This document shows positions 1 to 6,681 of a stretch of DNA of 38,076 nucleotides, one piece after another. Origin of the DNA: an uncultured Spirochaetales bacterium. Lineage in GTDB: Bacteria > Spirochaetota > Spirochaetia > Sphaerochaetales > Sphaerochaetaceae. The translations under genes and the position numbers were made by a program. The stretch is from positions 1 through 38,076 of the forward strand of contig CASFJV010000016.1 of the NCBI GenBank assembly GCA_949295125.1, in the 5' to 3' direction. Every line of letters starts with the position of its first letter. The stretch's first letter is position 1. A model generated the notes under the pieces. The model ran no database searches. It had not been told where the DNA came from and worked only from the letters and a program-made list of their open reading frames with translations.

Positions 1-341
1 TCGCAATCTCATCATATGGCGAAAAAGGCGATAAGAGGGGTGAAGTAAGGCTCTTGATGGACACAAGGGAAAACCTTGCAGATCATCATGTGCTTATCGT
101 GGAGGACATCCTTGACAGCGGAAACACACTGTCATACCTGATCAAGACATTCAAGAGCAGAGGGGTGAAAAGCATCGAGACTGCAGTATTCCTGGATAAG
201 CCTGAACGCCATGAAGTAGATGTCCCTGTTGAATATGTCGGATTTGAGATTCCGGATGTGTGGGTAGTCGGCTACGGCCTGGACTATAAAGAACAGTACA
301 GGACACTCCCTTATATAGCAGAGATGTATCCGAAGAAGTGA
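1..341 (+). CDS. hpt: Hypoxanthine phosphoribosyltransferase, 3' part
   Basis: This is the C-terminal two thirds of a bacterial-type hypoxanthine phosphoribosyltransferase, which joins hypoxanthine (often also guanine) to PRPP to make IMP (or GMP). The reading frame is open from base 3 and begins AISSYGEKGDKRGEV, the flexible catalytic loop of the family (E. coli: ASSYG). The start therefore lies upstream of the window, and the TTG/ATG codons at 54 and 57 are internal. The PRPP-binding motif VLIVEDILDSGNTL follows, with its acidic pair and DSGNT loop. The end, VGYGLDYKEQYRTLPYIA, is the typical C-terminus with the metal-contacting Asp. The stop at 339-341 is 9 bases before the next gene, which has a GAGGAAAG ribosome site, so hpt heads a purine-salvage operon with the next two genes. 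Identification is secure; exact base preference cannot be read. Confidence 0.95.
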   Translation, partial: AISSYGEKGDKRGEVRLLMDTRENLADHHVLIVEDILDSGNTLSYLIKTFKSRGVKSIETAVFLDKPERHEVDVPVEYVGFEIPDVWVVGYGLDYKEQYRTLPYIAEMYPKK

Positions 342-350
342 GAGGAAAGA

Positions 351-911
351 ATGGCAGAAGAAAAACTATACGTCAGTTACAACACAGTCCATAAGCTTAT
401 CAAGAAGCTTGCAAAGAAAATCCTTGACTCTGGATTCGATCCAGATGTAATCGTTGCTATCGGTTCCGGCGGATTCATCCCGGCCCGCATCATAAAGACA
501 TTCATCAACCGCCCTATCTATGCTGTCGGCATTTCTTACTACGGCATAGACCACAAACACAGGGAACATCCAACTAAAATCCAGTGGATTGACGAGGTGC
601 AGGGGCAGCTCAGGGGAAAGAAGGTTCTCCTGATTGATGAAGTTGATGATACAAGGGCAACGCTTGCATACTGTGTAGGAGAGCTCCTGAGCTATGAGCC
701 GGAAGAAATCGCAGTCCTGATACTGCACAACAAGATCAAGCAGAAGGATGTTGAATTTCCACCAGAAATCAAGAGGTACTACCCTGCCATGGAAGTTGAG
801 GATGTCTGGATCAAATACCCATGGGATGCAGATGACATCGACGAGCAGGAAAGGCTTGAAAAAGAGATGTTCGAGAGAATGAAGAAAGAAGGAAAGGAAC
901 TACTCATATGA
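351..911 (+). CDS. Yeast/archaeal-type purine phosphoribosyltransferase
   Basis: This 186-residue type I phosphoribosyltransferase probably salvages xanthine, guanine or hypoxanthine. The PRPP loop is VLLIDEVDDTRATL (about residues 93-106). This DEVDDTR-T form, and the tail VEDVWIKYPWDADDI near residue 150, resemble yeast Hpt1/Xpt1 and archaeal enzymes more than the bacterial Hpt directly upstream. The N-terminal AIGSGGFIPARI is the conserved loop that contacts pyrophosphate. A charged Glu/Lys helix forms the C-terminus. The start at 351 is preceded by GAGGAAAG. The stop overlaps the purA start (ATGA at 908-911), indicating translational coupling. Having two different purine phosphoribosyltransferases side by side suggests split base specificity, for example hypoxanthine versus xanthine/guanine; that split is inferred. 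Confidence 0.85.
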   Translation: MAEEKLYVSYNTVHKLIKKLAKKILDSGFDPDVIVAIGSGGFIPARIIKTFINRPIYAVGISYYGIDHKHREHPTKIQWIDEVQGQLRGKKVLLIDEVDDTRATLAYCVGELLSYEPEEIAVLILHNKIKQKDVEFPPEIKRYYPAMEVEDVWIKYPWDADDIDEQERLEKEMFERMKKEGKELLI

Positions 912-2188
912 AAGAGACAAAAGTAACAGCTATCGTAGGTGTGCAGTACGGAGATGAGGGCAAGGGAAGGATCGTAGACTACTTTGCCCAGGATGCAGAT
1001 ATCGTAATCAGGTACCAGGGCGGAGACAATGCAGGGCATACAGTCATCAACGACAAGGGAAAATTTGCCCTCCACATCCTTCCCAGCGGCATTTTCAATC
1101 CGGAGACCATGAATATCGTAGGTGCAGGAACAGTTGTTAATTTCAACACAATGCATGAAGAGCTTGAGAATATAAGGAAGATCTCGAAAATGGAGATCGA
1201 TAACGTATTCATTGACTCCAGGGCTCATCTCATAATGCCGTACCACCAGGATCTCGATGGAGCTGAGGAAGCAAAAAGGGACTCAAGCCAGAAGATCGGA
1301 ACGACAAAGAGAGGAATCGGTCCATGCTATACAGATAAGGCTGCAAGGTCCGGCATCAGGGCTGGAGACCTGCTGGATGAGGAATTCCTTGAAAAGAGGC
1401 TTTCTATGCTTCTTGGCAAGAAGAACAGGGAACTTGAATACTATGGCCTGAAGACTTATGAACTTAAGGACCTCATGGCACTATGCGCAAAATGGAAAGA
1501 GGAATTTGGAGACCATATCATTGATACTGTTCCAGTTGTAAGGGAAGCTGTGGAATCAGGAAAGAAAGTGCTTCTTGAGGGACAGCTTGGAATAATGAGG
1601 GATAATGACTGGGGAATCTATCCTTATACAACATCCTCAAACCCGACAGTCGGAGGAGCTGCAAACGGATCTGCTGTTCCTGCATGGGCAATACAGAAGG
1701 TTGTTGGAGTTGCAAAAGCATATTCCACAAGTGTCGGTGGCGGACCATATATGACAGAACTGTTTGATGAGACCGCAGATAAGCTCAGGGAAATTGGCGG
1801 CGAATATGGAGCAACAACAGGTAGGCCTAGGAGATGCGGATGGTTTGATGCAGTTGCTGCAGACTATGCATGCTATATGAATGGAGTGACAGACATAGCT
1901 CTCACAAAGATGGATGTACTGGACACATTCGAGAAGATAAAGGTATGCACAGGCTACCATATCGACGGTGAGTACTACTCTACCCTTCCTGAGACTGCAC
2001 TTCAGGAGAGGGCAAAGCCAATTTACGAGGAGTTCGACGGCTGGATGGAAGACACAAGCAGATGCACAAGCTGGGAAAGCCTTCCAGAGAAAGCAAAGAA
2101 CTACGTTCTTGCCCTGGAGAAGATGCTGAACACCAGGATCACATATATTTCTGTCGGACCAAAGAGAGAACAGCTCATTGTCCGCTGA
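908..2188 (+). CDS. purA: Adenylosuccinate synthetase
   Basis: PurA condenses IMP and aspartate with GTP hydrolysis to adenylosuccinate, the committed step to AMP. The 426-residue length is normal. The N-terminal GDEGKGRIVD (residues 16-25) holds the catalytic Asp and the P-loop, and GHTV (about 42-45) carries the catalytic His. GTTKRGIGP and GRPRRCGWFD are the IMP- and aspartate-binding segments, and LTKMD supplies the guanine-recognition Asp. Two places differ from E. coli: GTTKRGIGP instead of GTTGRGIGP, and EGQLG instead of EGAQG in the IMP-contacting loop. I believe the latter is a clade variant and not a defect. The ATG overlaps the previous stop by four bases. The operon ends in the hairpin at 2196-2226. 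It receives IMP made by the two upstream transferases. Confidence 0.97.
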   Translation: MKETKVTAIVGVQYGDEGKGRIVDYFAQDADIVIRYQGGDNAGHTVINDKGKFALHILPSGIFNPETMNIVGAGTVVNFNTMHEELENIRKISKMEIDNVFIDSRAHLIMPYHQDLDGAEEAKRDSSQKIGTTKRGIGPCYTDKAARSGIRAGDLLDEEFLEKRLSMLLGKKNRELEYYGLKTYELKDLMALCAKWKEEFGDHIIDTVPVVREAVESGKKVLLEGQLGIMRDNDWGIYPYTTSSNPTVGGAANGSAVPAWAIQKVVGVAKAYSTSVGGGPYMTELFDETADKLREIGGEYGATTGRPRRCGWFDAVAADYACYMNGVTDIALTKMDVLDTFEKIKVCTGYHIDGEYYSTLPETALQERAKPIYEEFDGWMEDTSRCTSWESLPEKAKNYVLALEKMLNTRITYISVGPKREQLIVR

Positions 2189-2195
2189 TATCATG

Positions 2196-2226
2196 ATGGC
2201 TCTCAGAAATGGGAGCCATATTTTTT
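2196..2226 (+). terminator. Rho-independent terminator of the purine operon
   Basis: ATGGCTCTC (2196-2204) pairs with GGGAGCCAT (2211-2219), nine pairs with one G-T, around a six-base AGAAAT loop. It is followed by a T run at 2221-2226. It sits eight bases after the purA stop and works only in the plus direction, because no T run follows it on the minus strand. Confidence 0.85.
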
Positions 2227-2704
2227 AAGCTCCCCTTATTTCGCTCCATCTTTCTTTCAGGCGCTCAAAGGAGAAAGAGGCATTCGCACTTGATGTGGAT
2301 GGAAGCTTCACGTATGGCACAGATATCCTTCCTTTAAAGAACTTCTCAAACAGCTCAAATGCCTTTGCCCCATTAATATAGATCTTCCTGATGCCAGTCT
2401 CCGCTATTATTCCAGGAATGTCATTTGCAACTGCGTTCCGGATGGATGAATCAGAGCTCAGATCTATCTCACATTCTGCTATCACATCAAAAAGTGCGAT
2501 ATGATTTTGCCTGAGAAATGAGATTTTCTCTTCAACTGTTTTCAGCTCCACATTGAAAAGACTGGACATCAGAGGCCAGAACCTGTTGTTCTTATGCCCA
2601 TAGTAAAACCCTGTTTCCCTGGATTTCTCAGATGGAAATGATCCCAGGATGAGGATCTCTGAGTCCTTGAAATAAACCGGCTTGAGTTCATGGATTTGAT
2701 GCAT
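2225..2704 (-). CDS. DNA-deoxyinosine (hypoxanthine) glycosylase, UDG family 6
   Basis: This 159-residue member of the uracil-DNA glycosylase superfamily fits the HDG family, which removes deaminated adenine (hypoxanthine) from DNA. Motif 1 is ILGSFPSEKS (residues 18-28), which lacks the Asp/Asn water-activating residue of classical UDGs, as HDG enzymes do. It is followed by YYGHKNNRFWP (34-44), where an Asn around residue 39 is the expected catalytic residue, then YINGAKA (109-115) and the minor-groove loop LPSTSSANA (134-142). It is monocistronic. Its 3' end abuts the purA terminator, and its start faces the divergent EFR1 gene with a 51-base spacer. The ribosome site is weak (TTAGGG just before ATG). 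Confidence 0.85.
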   Translation of the reverse strand: MHQIHELKPVYFKDSEILILGSFPSEKSRETGFYYGHKNNRFWPLMSSLFNVELKTVEEKISFLRQNHIALFDVIAECEIDLSSDSSIRNAVANDIPGIIAETGIRKIYINGAKAFELFEKFFKGRISVPYVKLPSTSSANASFSFERLKERWSEIRGA

Positions 2705-2716
2705 ACCCTAATTATA

Positions 2717-2744
2717 TTGCAGTCAAGCCATGAATTAATATAGA
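2717..2744 (+). promoter_or_regulatory. Candidate promoter of the EFR1 operon
   Basis: TTGCAG (2717-2722) and TATAGA (2739-2744) are 16 bases apart. Transcription would begin near 2751, only about five bases before the ATG at 2756, so the message would be nearly leaderless. The bases between, CTCCTCCGTAT, contain no Shine-Dalgarno; they are its complement. Confidence 0.45.
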
Positions 2745-2755
2745 CTCCTCCGTAT

Positions 2756-3493
2756 ATGGTTTACAAAGTTTTCTTTTCCCCTACAGGCGGTACAAAAAGA
2801 TGCCTGGATATTATAGCAGGAGATGCAGAAGAGATTGATATAAGCAGAAAGCATTTTTCTGCACATTACAGTTTTTCCCCTGATGATGTTCTCTACATCG
2901 CCCTTCCGTCATTTGGAGGAAGATGTCCCCAGGAGGCCATCAAAAGGCTTAGATTCTTTTCAGGAAATGGTGCAAAAGCAGTCCTGGTGGCTGTATATGG
3001 AAACAGGGCTTATGAGGATACGCTTATCGAACTATATGACAATGCAAAGGAATCTGGCTTTAAGGTAATGGCGGCAGTAAGCGCTGTAGCAGAACACTCA
3101 ATGTTCAGGGATATTGCAGCAGGACGCCCAGACAGTAAAGACAGATCAGTGCTGACTGCCTTCAGGGCTAAGATCATGGAAAAGCTTAAAAGCAATGACG
3201 GGATAACATACATTCCGGGAAACCGTCCGTACAAGGAAATTGGGAAATTCCTCATACCAGAAGCCGGAAAAGAGTGCATAAGGTGTGCAAAGTGCTATAA
3301 TGCGTGCCCTGTCGATGCAATTGATGAGATGAGGCCCAACCTGACAGATGAAAATAGATGCATTGCATGTGCAAGATGTATCGCAATATGTCCGATGGGA
3401 ATAAGAGGATATGGCAGGGAAGCCCTTGATTCTGTCAGGAAAAGGATTTCTCAGATGGCAGGAGAGAGGAAGGAAGCTGAGCTTTTTGTGTGA
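2756..3493 (+). CDS. EFR1-family flavodoxin-ferredoxin fusion protein
   Basis: This is a 245-residue two-domain electron carrier. The first ~145 residues form a flavodoxin-like fold whose FMN phosphate loop is SPTGGTKRC (residues 8-16). The C-terminal part holds two classical 4Fe-4S clusters: CIRCAKCYNACP (Cys174, 177, 180, 184) and CIACARCIAICP (Cys202, 205, 208, 212). EFR1 proteins are common in anaerobes and are thought to pass low-potential electrons between ferredoxin and flavin partners; specific partners are mostly unknown. The start is fixed by the typical N-terminus MVYKVFFSPTGG, although there is no ribosome site. The stop overlaps the GTG of the next gene, linking it to a membrane thioredoxin and CcdA. 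That context suggests a role in supplying reductant to extracytoplasmic thiol chemistry (inferred). Confidence 0.88.
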   Translation: MVYKVFFSPTGGTKRCLDIIAGDAEEIDISRKHFSAHYSFSPDDVLYIALPSFGGRCPQEAIKRLRFFSGNGAKAVLVAVYGNRAYEDTLIELYDNAKESGFKVMAAVSAVAEHSMFRDIAAGRPDSKDRSVLTAFRAKIMEKLKSNDGITYIPGNRPYKEIGKFLIPEAGKECIRCAKCYNACPVDAIDEMRPNLTDENRCIACARCIAICPMGIRGYGREALDSVRKRISQMAGERKEAELFV

Positions 3494-4065
3494 CTTTGGC
3501 ACAGAAAAGAGGGAAACAGCAAGGTACAATTCGGAATATGAGAAAAGGAATACGGATACTGATTATCGCAATAGTGGTGGCCCTTATTGCCATGACTTTC
3601 TTCATTAAGAGAGCAAATACAGGATCATCTGCCATTACAAATGAAACTGCAGAAGAAGAGAGGATACCTCTGGAGTATACGGTTTTCAGCATGGAGGAAT
3701 TCCTTGCGCCAGGACTGCCTCTGCTCCTTGATATGGGATCTGCAAGCTGCGGACCATGCAACCAGATGAAACCGGATCTTGAGGCATTCTATAATGAGAC
3801 ATATGGAAAGGTGAGCGTACGCTATGCTGATGTATGGAAAGACAGTTCCCTTACAGGGGGATTTCCGGCAATGGCAGTGCCTGTGCAGTATTTCTTCAAC
3901 AGTGATGGAACGCCATATGTCCCATCAGAGGAAGTGAGCAGGAAGATAGGTTTCAACAAATATGTTCTTCGGGATACTGAGGAGCATGTCCTTACAGGGC
4001 ACTATGGCATACTGACAAAAGACCAGCTTTACATGATATTCCGTGATATGGGAGCCGAGATATGA
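3490..4065 (+). CDS. Membrane-anchored thioredoxin-like protein
   Basis: A signal-anchor helix (about residues 21-38, ILIIAIVVALIAMTFF, preceded by basic residues) is followed by a ~35-residue linker. A thioredoxin domain with the redox motif CGPC (Cys87 and Cys90) in SASCGPCNQMKPDLE comes next. The domain should sit outside the cytoplasmic membrane and exchange disulfides with the CcdA encoded next. The proposed GTG start at 3490 overlaps the EFR1 stop (GTGTGA), matching other GTGA/ATGA junctions in this window. An ATG at 3538 (MRKGIRIL...) is a credible alternative that keeps the anchor; neither has a well-spaced ribosome site. The stop overlaps the ccdA start as ATGA. Likely client: an extracytoplasmic oxidised protein or methionine sulfoxide reductase, not seen here. 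Confidence 0.85.
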   Translation: MTLAQKRGKQQGTIRNMRKGIRILIIAIVVALIAMTFFIKRANTGSSAITNETAEEERIPLEYTVFSMEEFLAPGLPLLLDMGSASCGPCNQMKPDLEAFYNETYGKVSVRYADVWKDSSLTGGFPAMAVPVQYFFNSDGTPYVPSEEVSRKIGFNKYVLRDTEEHVLTGHYGILTKDQLYMIFRDMGAEI

Positions 4066-4739
4066 TAGAAGCCATACTGGAGAACCTGTCATCAGTTATC
4101 GAGGCACACTCTGCCATCGCACCGGCAGCGGCCTTATTAGCAGGGGCACTGACAAGCATCCTTCCCTGCTCACTTTCATCCCTTCCCCTGGTGATACTGT
4201 ACGTATCCGGCGGTGCAAAGGATAAAAAAAGTGCATTCAAGTATTCTTTGGCATATGCCATCGGAGCAAGCATAACCTTCATCATAATAGGTCTTGCTGT
4301 AAGCATTATAGGAGGGCGGCTCAGCCAGGCAGGAAGCTGGTATTACATAGTGCTGGCTGTTCTCATGGTCCTGCTTAGCCTCGACATGTTCGGAGTAATC
4401 CATATCATGCCATCAACAAATCTCATCAGCAAGAATAAAAAGCGTGGATTTGCCGGTGCATTCATTGCCGGCATACTCTCATCCGTCTTTTCTTCCCCCT
4501 GTTCAACGCCAGTCCTGATAGCACTGATGCTCATGCTCACATTGGACGGAACAATAGCTTATTCCCTCTTTCTCCTGGTTCTTTACAGCATTGGCTACAG
4601 CATTCTTTCCATCGCTGTTGGTTCTGCCTTAGGGATTATAAAGGAAATAAAAAAAGGAGCACTTCCACGCATTGCAAACATTCTGCTTGGCGTTTTGATA
4701 CTCCTTCTGGCCCTGTACCTGTTCTACCTTGGATTCTAG
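4062..4739 (+). CDS. ccdA: CcdA-type thiol-disulfide transport membrane protein
   Basis: This 225-residue protein has about six membrane helices and matches the CcdA/DsbD transmembrane family, which carries reducing equivalents from cytoplasmic donors to extracytoplasmic thioredoxins. The two catalytic cysteines lie in the family contexts TSILPCSLSSLPLV (Cys36) and SSPCSTPVLIAL (Cys147), at the usual positions in helices 1 and 4. It starts in an ATGA overlap with the thioredoxin gene, so the two should be made together. Its TAG stop (4737-4739) shares the palindrome CTAG with the stop of the convergent yhhN-like gene. The usual electron donor is cytoplasmic thioredoxin; here the EFR1 protein of the same operon is an alternative donor (inferred). 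Confidence 0.92.
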   Translation: MIEAILENLSSVIEAHSAIAPAAALLAGALTSILPCSLSSLPLVILYVSGGAKDKKSAFKYSLAYAIGASITFIIIGLAVSIIGGRLSQAGSWYYIVLAVLMVLLSLDMFGVIHIMPSTNLISKNKKRGFAGAFIAGILSSVFSSPCSTPVLIALMLMLTLDGTIAYSLFLLVLYSIGYSILSIAVGSALGIIKEIKKGALPRIANILLGVLILLLALYLFYLGF

Positions 4740-5401
4740 GCGAGCATGCACCTCAGCGTTATTCCTGCAAGAAGCAGGATATTTGCTCCTATGTATGTGA
4801 CCATTATCAGGAGATCGTCCTCTGTCTTCTCCTGCTTGCTTTCATCCCTGCACTGCCTTATGATAACCAGTGCATCTGAAAATGCATAGGAAAGGGTTCC
4901 TGCAAAAGCAAGGATCTTTGCAAACCAGTTGCTGCCAAAATCTGCAGCACCCACAGCTACTCCAAGTATCATGACAAAAACTGCATAGATAAGGTATTTA
5001 GTCGAATTTGGGCGTGCGAATTTAAGCTCCGGCTCAAACAGGAATATGTAGATGAACACCCAGATTCCTATGAATATAAGTCCCAGTCCCATGCTGTAGC
5101 CATCAAGCAGGAAGAAAGCTGAATAGAGGATATGGCCAATTGCAAAAGAAAGCCCGCCATACGTAAAGAGCTTATTGAACTCAAGAAGCAGATCGCCAAG
5201 GGTATAGAACGCCATGACCGCCATCAGCAGCCCCATATGCGGCACACGGATATTCAAAGATCCAGTAACGGCAGAGAATGCCAGGAAAATATATGGTATG
5301 AGGAATACTTTGCTGACGCTCTTTACTTCCCTCCACTCCTTTTTTATTGCTATCAGGTGGATAGCAATGATGACAATAGGTATTGCAATATATAGTGCCA
5401 T
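4736..5401 (-). CDS. YhhN/TMEM86-family lysoplasmalogenase
   Basis: This 221-residue polytopic membrane protein has about eight helices. It carries the acidic residues of the YhhN family: LGDLLLEF in the middle and AFSDALVIIRQ near the C-terminus, proposed to be the active-site Asps. Characterised members hydrolyse the vinyl-ether bond of lysoplasmalogens. That would fit an anaerobe, many of which make plasmalogens, but no plasmalogen synthase is visible here. The frame is open up to 5473, but the start at 5401 (MALYIAIP) is preceded by TAGGAGTTTGATA, a well-placed ribosome site, so the upstream 24 codons are rejected. Its stop codon overlaps that of ccdA in the palindrome CTAG. Confidence 0.85.
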   Translation of the reverse strand: MALYIAIPIVIIAIHLIAIKKEWREVKSVSKVFLIPYIFLAFSAVTGSLNIRVPHMGLLMAVMAFYTLGDLLLEFNKLFTYGGLSFAIGHILYSAFFLLDGYSMGLGLIFIGIWVFIYIFLFEPELKFARPNSTKYLIYAVFVMILGVAVGAADFGSNWFAKILAFAGTLSYAFSDALVIIRQCRDESKQEKTEDDLLIMVTYIGANILLLAGITLRCMLA

Positions 5402-5480
5402 TATCAAACTCCTAGAGTAATTATAGCAAAGATAAGCATAATTTGTTCTATAAAAAAACCGGGGATAATTCAAATTTGCA

Positions 5481-5684
5481 TTAAATGCCAGAAAAAAGCC
5501 AGAAATTACGGCACAATGTACTGACAGCTGATGGCTTTACATCATTTATTTTAACCTTTAGGCATGGTTTTATTTTTCCATGGAAAACTCTAGTGCTACG
5601 GCTTAAAACACGGGCGGCTATTTTAGGCAAAACATGAAGACAACTACACACTTCTACAAAAACTTTTGTTTGACATATTGCCAT
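5481..5684 (-). other. Stretch without a convincing gene (upstream half of the 5402-5833 gap)
   Basis: Between the YhhN start (5401) and the small-RNA promoter (5670) lie about 270 bases with no supported gene. A 67-codon minus-strand frame spans 5481-5684 (MAICQTKVFVEVCSC...). It has no ribosome site, no recognisable domain and unusual Cys/Ser content. Its start also lies inside the plus-strand -35 region of the candidate small RNA. I cannot tell whether it is a remnant of a lost gene, a small protein or chance. No repeats or terminal inverted repeats were seen. Confidence 0.2.
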
Positions 5685-5698
5685 TTAGGCCTTACTCT
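5670..5698 (+). promoter_or_regulatory. Candidate promoter of the small RNA
   Basis: A perfect TTGACA -35 box (5670-5675) is followed after 17 bases by TACTCT (5693-5698), a weak -10. The predicted start is near 5705, just upstream of the three-hairpin region that ends in a strong terminator. No plus-strand protein gene follows, so the promoter should serve the non-coding transcript. Confidence 0.5.
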
Positions 5699-5704
5699 TA
5701 AATT

Positions 5705-5833
5705 AGATTAAATAAGTTCTTGTTTTACCTTTGCTAAAGAAAGAGCAAAGGCGAATCCCCAAGGAGAGGGATAATCCCTCTGCCTCCTCAAGATGGAGCC
5801 CACCTTATGATTCTGGAGGTGGGTTCTTTTTTT
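5705..5833 (+). ncRNA. Candidate small RNA, about 128 nt, three hairpins
   Basis: The transcript predicted from the promoter at 5670-5698 would start with an unstructured AT-rich leader (5705-5727) and then form three stem-loops. Stem 1 is CCTTTGCT/AGCAAAGG (5728-5735 with 5744-5751). Stem 2 is AGAGGGA/TCCCTCT with a 3-base loop (5765-5771 with 5775-5781), extended by GG/CC across a bulged G. Stem 3 is a 10-pair hairpin (5796-5805 with 5817-5826) followed by seven T, a clear terminator. The linker after stem 2 is CCTCCTC (5783-5789), a perfect complement of a GAGGAGG Shine-Dalgarno; its first bases also serve the extended stem 2. No matching family (tmRNA, SRP RNA, RNase P, 6S) was recognised, and no protein frame of note lies in it. 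The convergent fic gene ends at its terminator. Confidence 0.55.
5796..5833 (+). terminator. Terminator of the candidate small RNA
   Basis: GAGCCCACCT pairs with AGGTGGGTTC (ten pairs, one G-T) around an 11-base loop, followed by T at 5827-5833. On the minus strand the hairpin is not followed by a T run. It therefore does not terminate fic, whose stop codon begins at its edge. Confidence 0.85.
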
Positions 5834-6612
5834 CACTCTTCGCTTCGTGGGATTACAGCTTCTTCAAGAACATCGATCAACGGCTGGTAATCACCTTCAA
5901 TTGCTGCAATATTCGATTCCAGATACCTGTCAGGATCTGTAGCACTCCATATTATGTCGTACCCAGCAGAACGTGCAAGATCAGTGAAGAAAAACCTGGT
6001 AGTCCTTCCGTTCCCATCCATGAAAGGGTGCAGAGCCTCCATTTCACCCATGAAATATGCGAGCTCGTTTATGAAATCGTCGGTATCATCAAAGGATGTA
6101 AGATACTTAGAAGCACGGAGCTTATCGAAAATATCAGAAGCCATCTTCTCTATATAGATGCTCTTGCAGTATTCACTCCTCTTTCCATCATCCTTCACCC
6201 TGATCATTCCTGCAGATGGATATATGTCTCCGAATATCCTATTGTGTATTGCCTTCAGGTATTCAAATGAAAACCCCATAGCAATCGGTTTTACGAAAAG
6301 CCCGGCAATACGCGCAGAAGAGAGGAACATCTCAATCTTTTTCAACTCAGTCCTGTCTTTGAGGTTGAAATAGTTTACAAGGCATCTCGATCCCGGATAG
6401 CGCCCGAGCTCGTCAAAAGATGCCTCGTACCTGACATTCAGTCCCCTGCTCTCTATAAATGAGGAAACAGCCTCATCATCAGTTGTATCTTCAGCTAAAA
6501 TAGAACTGAATATCTCTTCTGTTTTCTCAGGAAAATCAATTCCATCAAAATCGTATCCAAATTTTATATAGTTTATACAGCCCTCTATAAGAGGTTCTTT
6601 CATATACTCCAT
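5833..6612 (-). CDS. Fic-family protein (AMP transferase) with VbhA-like N-terminus
   Basis: This 259-residue Fic protein has the full active-site motif HPFMDGNGRTTR (residues 195-206), including the catalytic His195 and the phosphate-binding Asp and Arg residues, so it should be an active nucleotidyl transferase acting on protein hydroxyls. The segment YPGSRCLVNYFNLKD (72-86) begins the Fic domain proper. The first ~57 residues look like a fused VbhA-type antitoxin domain: a helix with GYDFDG (19-24) where the inhibitory (S/T)xxxE(G/N) would lie, then ...SILAEDTTDDEAVSSFI. The inhibitory Ser and Glu are replaced by Gly and Asp, so self-inhibition may be altered. There is no separate antitoxin neighbour. 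The start could be 6612 or Met4 at 6603, which has GGAG close upstream. It is a stand-alone gene, convergent with the small RNA. Confidence 0.85.
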   Translation of the reverse strand: MEYMKEPLIEGCINYIKFGYDFDGIDFPEKTEEIFSSILAEDTTDDEAVSSFIESRGLNVRYEASFDELGRYPGSRCLVNYFNLKDRTELKKIEMFLSSARIAGLFVKPIAMGFSFEYLKAIHNRIFGDIYPSAGMIRVKDDGKRSEYCKSIYIEKMASDIFDKLRASKYLTSFDDTDDFINELAYFMGEMEALHPFMDGNGRTTRFFFTDLARSAGYDIIWSATDPDRYLESNIAAIEGDYQPLIDVLEEAVIPRSEE

Positions 6613-6681
6613 CCTAGCCAGCTGTGGCTTAAAATCATTCTAGAGATGTATAGTATCATAATGGCTACTGTGGCTCAAGGA

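Noticed and set aside
908..2188. EGQLG and GTTKRGIGP in PurA as possible loss of function
   Set aside because: All other catalytic motifs are intact, length is normal, and I recall similar EGQLG forms in related bacteria, so it is read as a clade variant.
4736..5473. Longer yhhN-like start at 5473
   Set aside because: The extra 24 residues are not family sequence, and the strong ribosome site TAGGAG sits before the ATG at 5401.
5731..6270. Plus-strand frame spanning the small-RNA region and part of fic
   Set aside because: It reads through the terminator hairpin and antisense to the Fic motif; its sequence has no family signature.
6613..6681. Repeated TGTGGCT between fic and the serine hydrolase as a mobile-element trace
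   Set aside because: Only two direct 7-base copies with no target duplication or terminal inverted repeats; consistent with chance.
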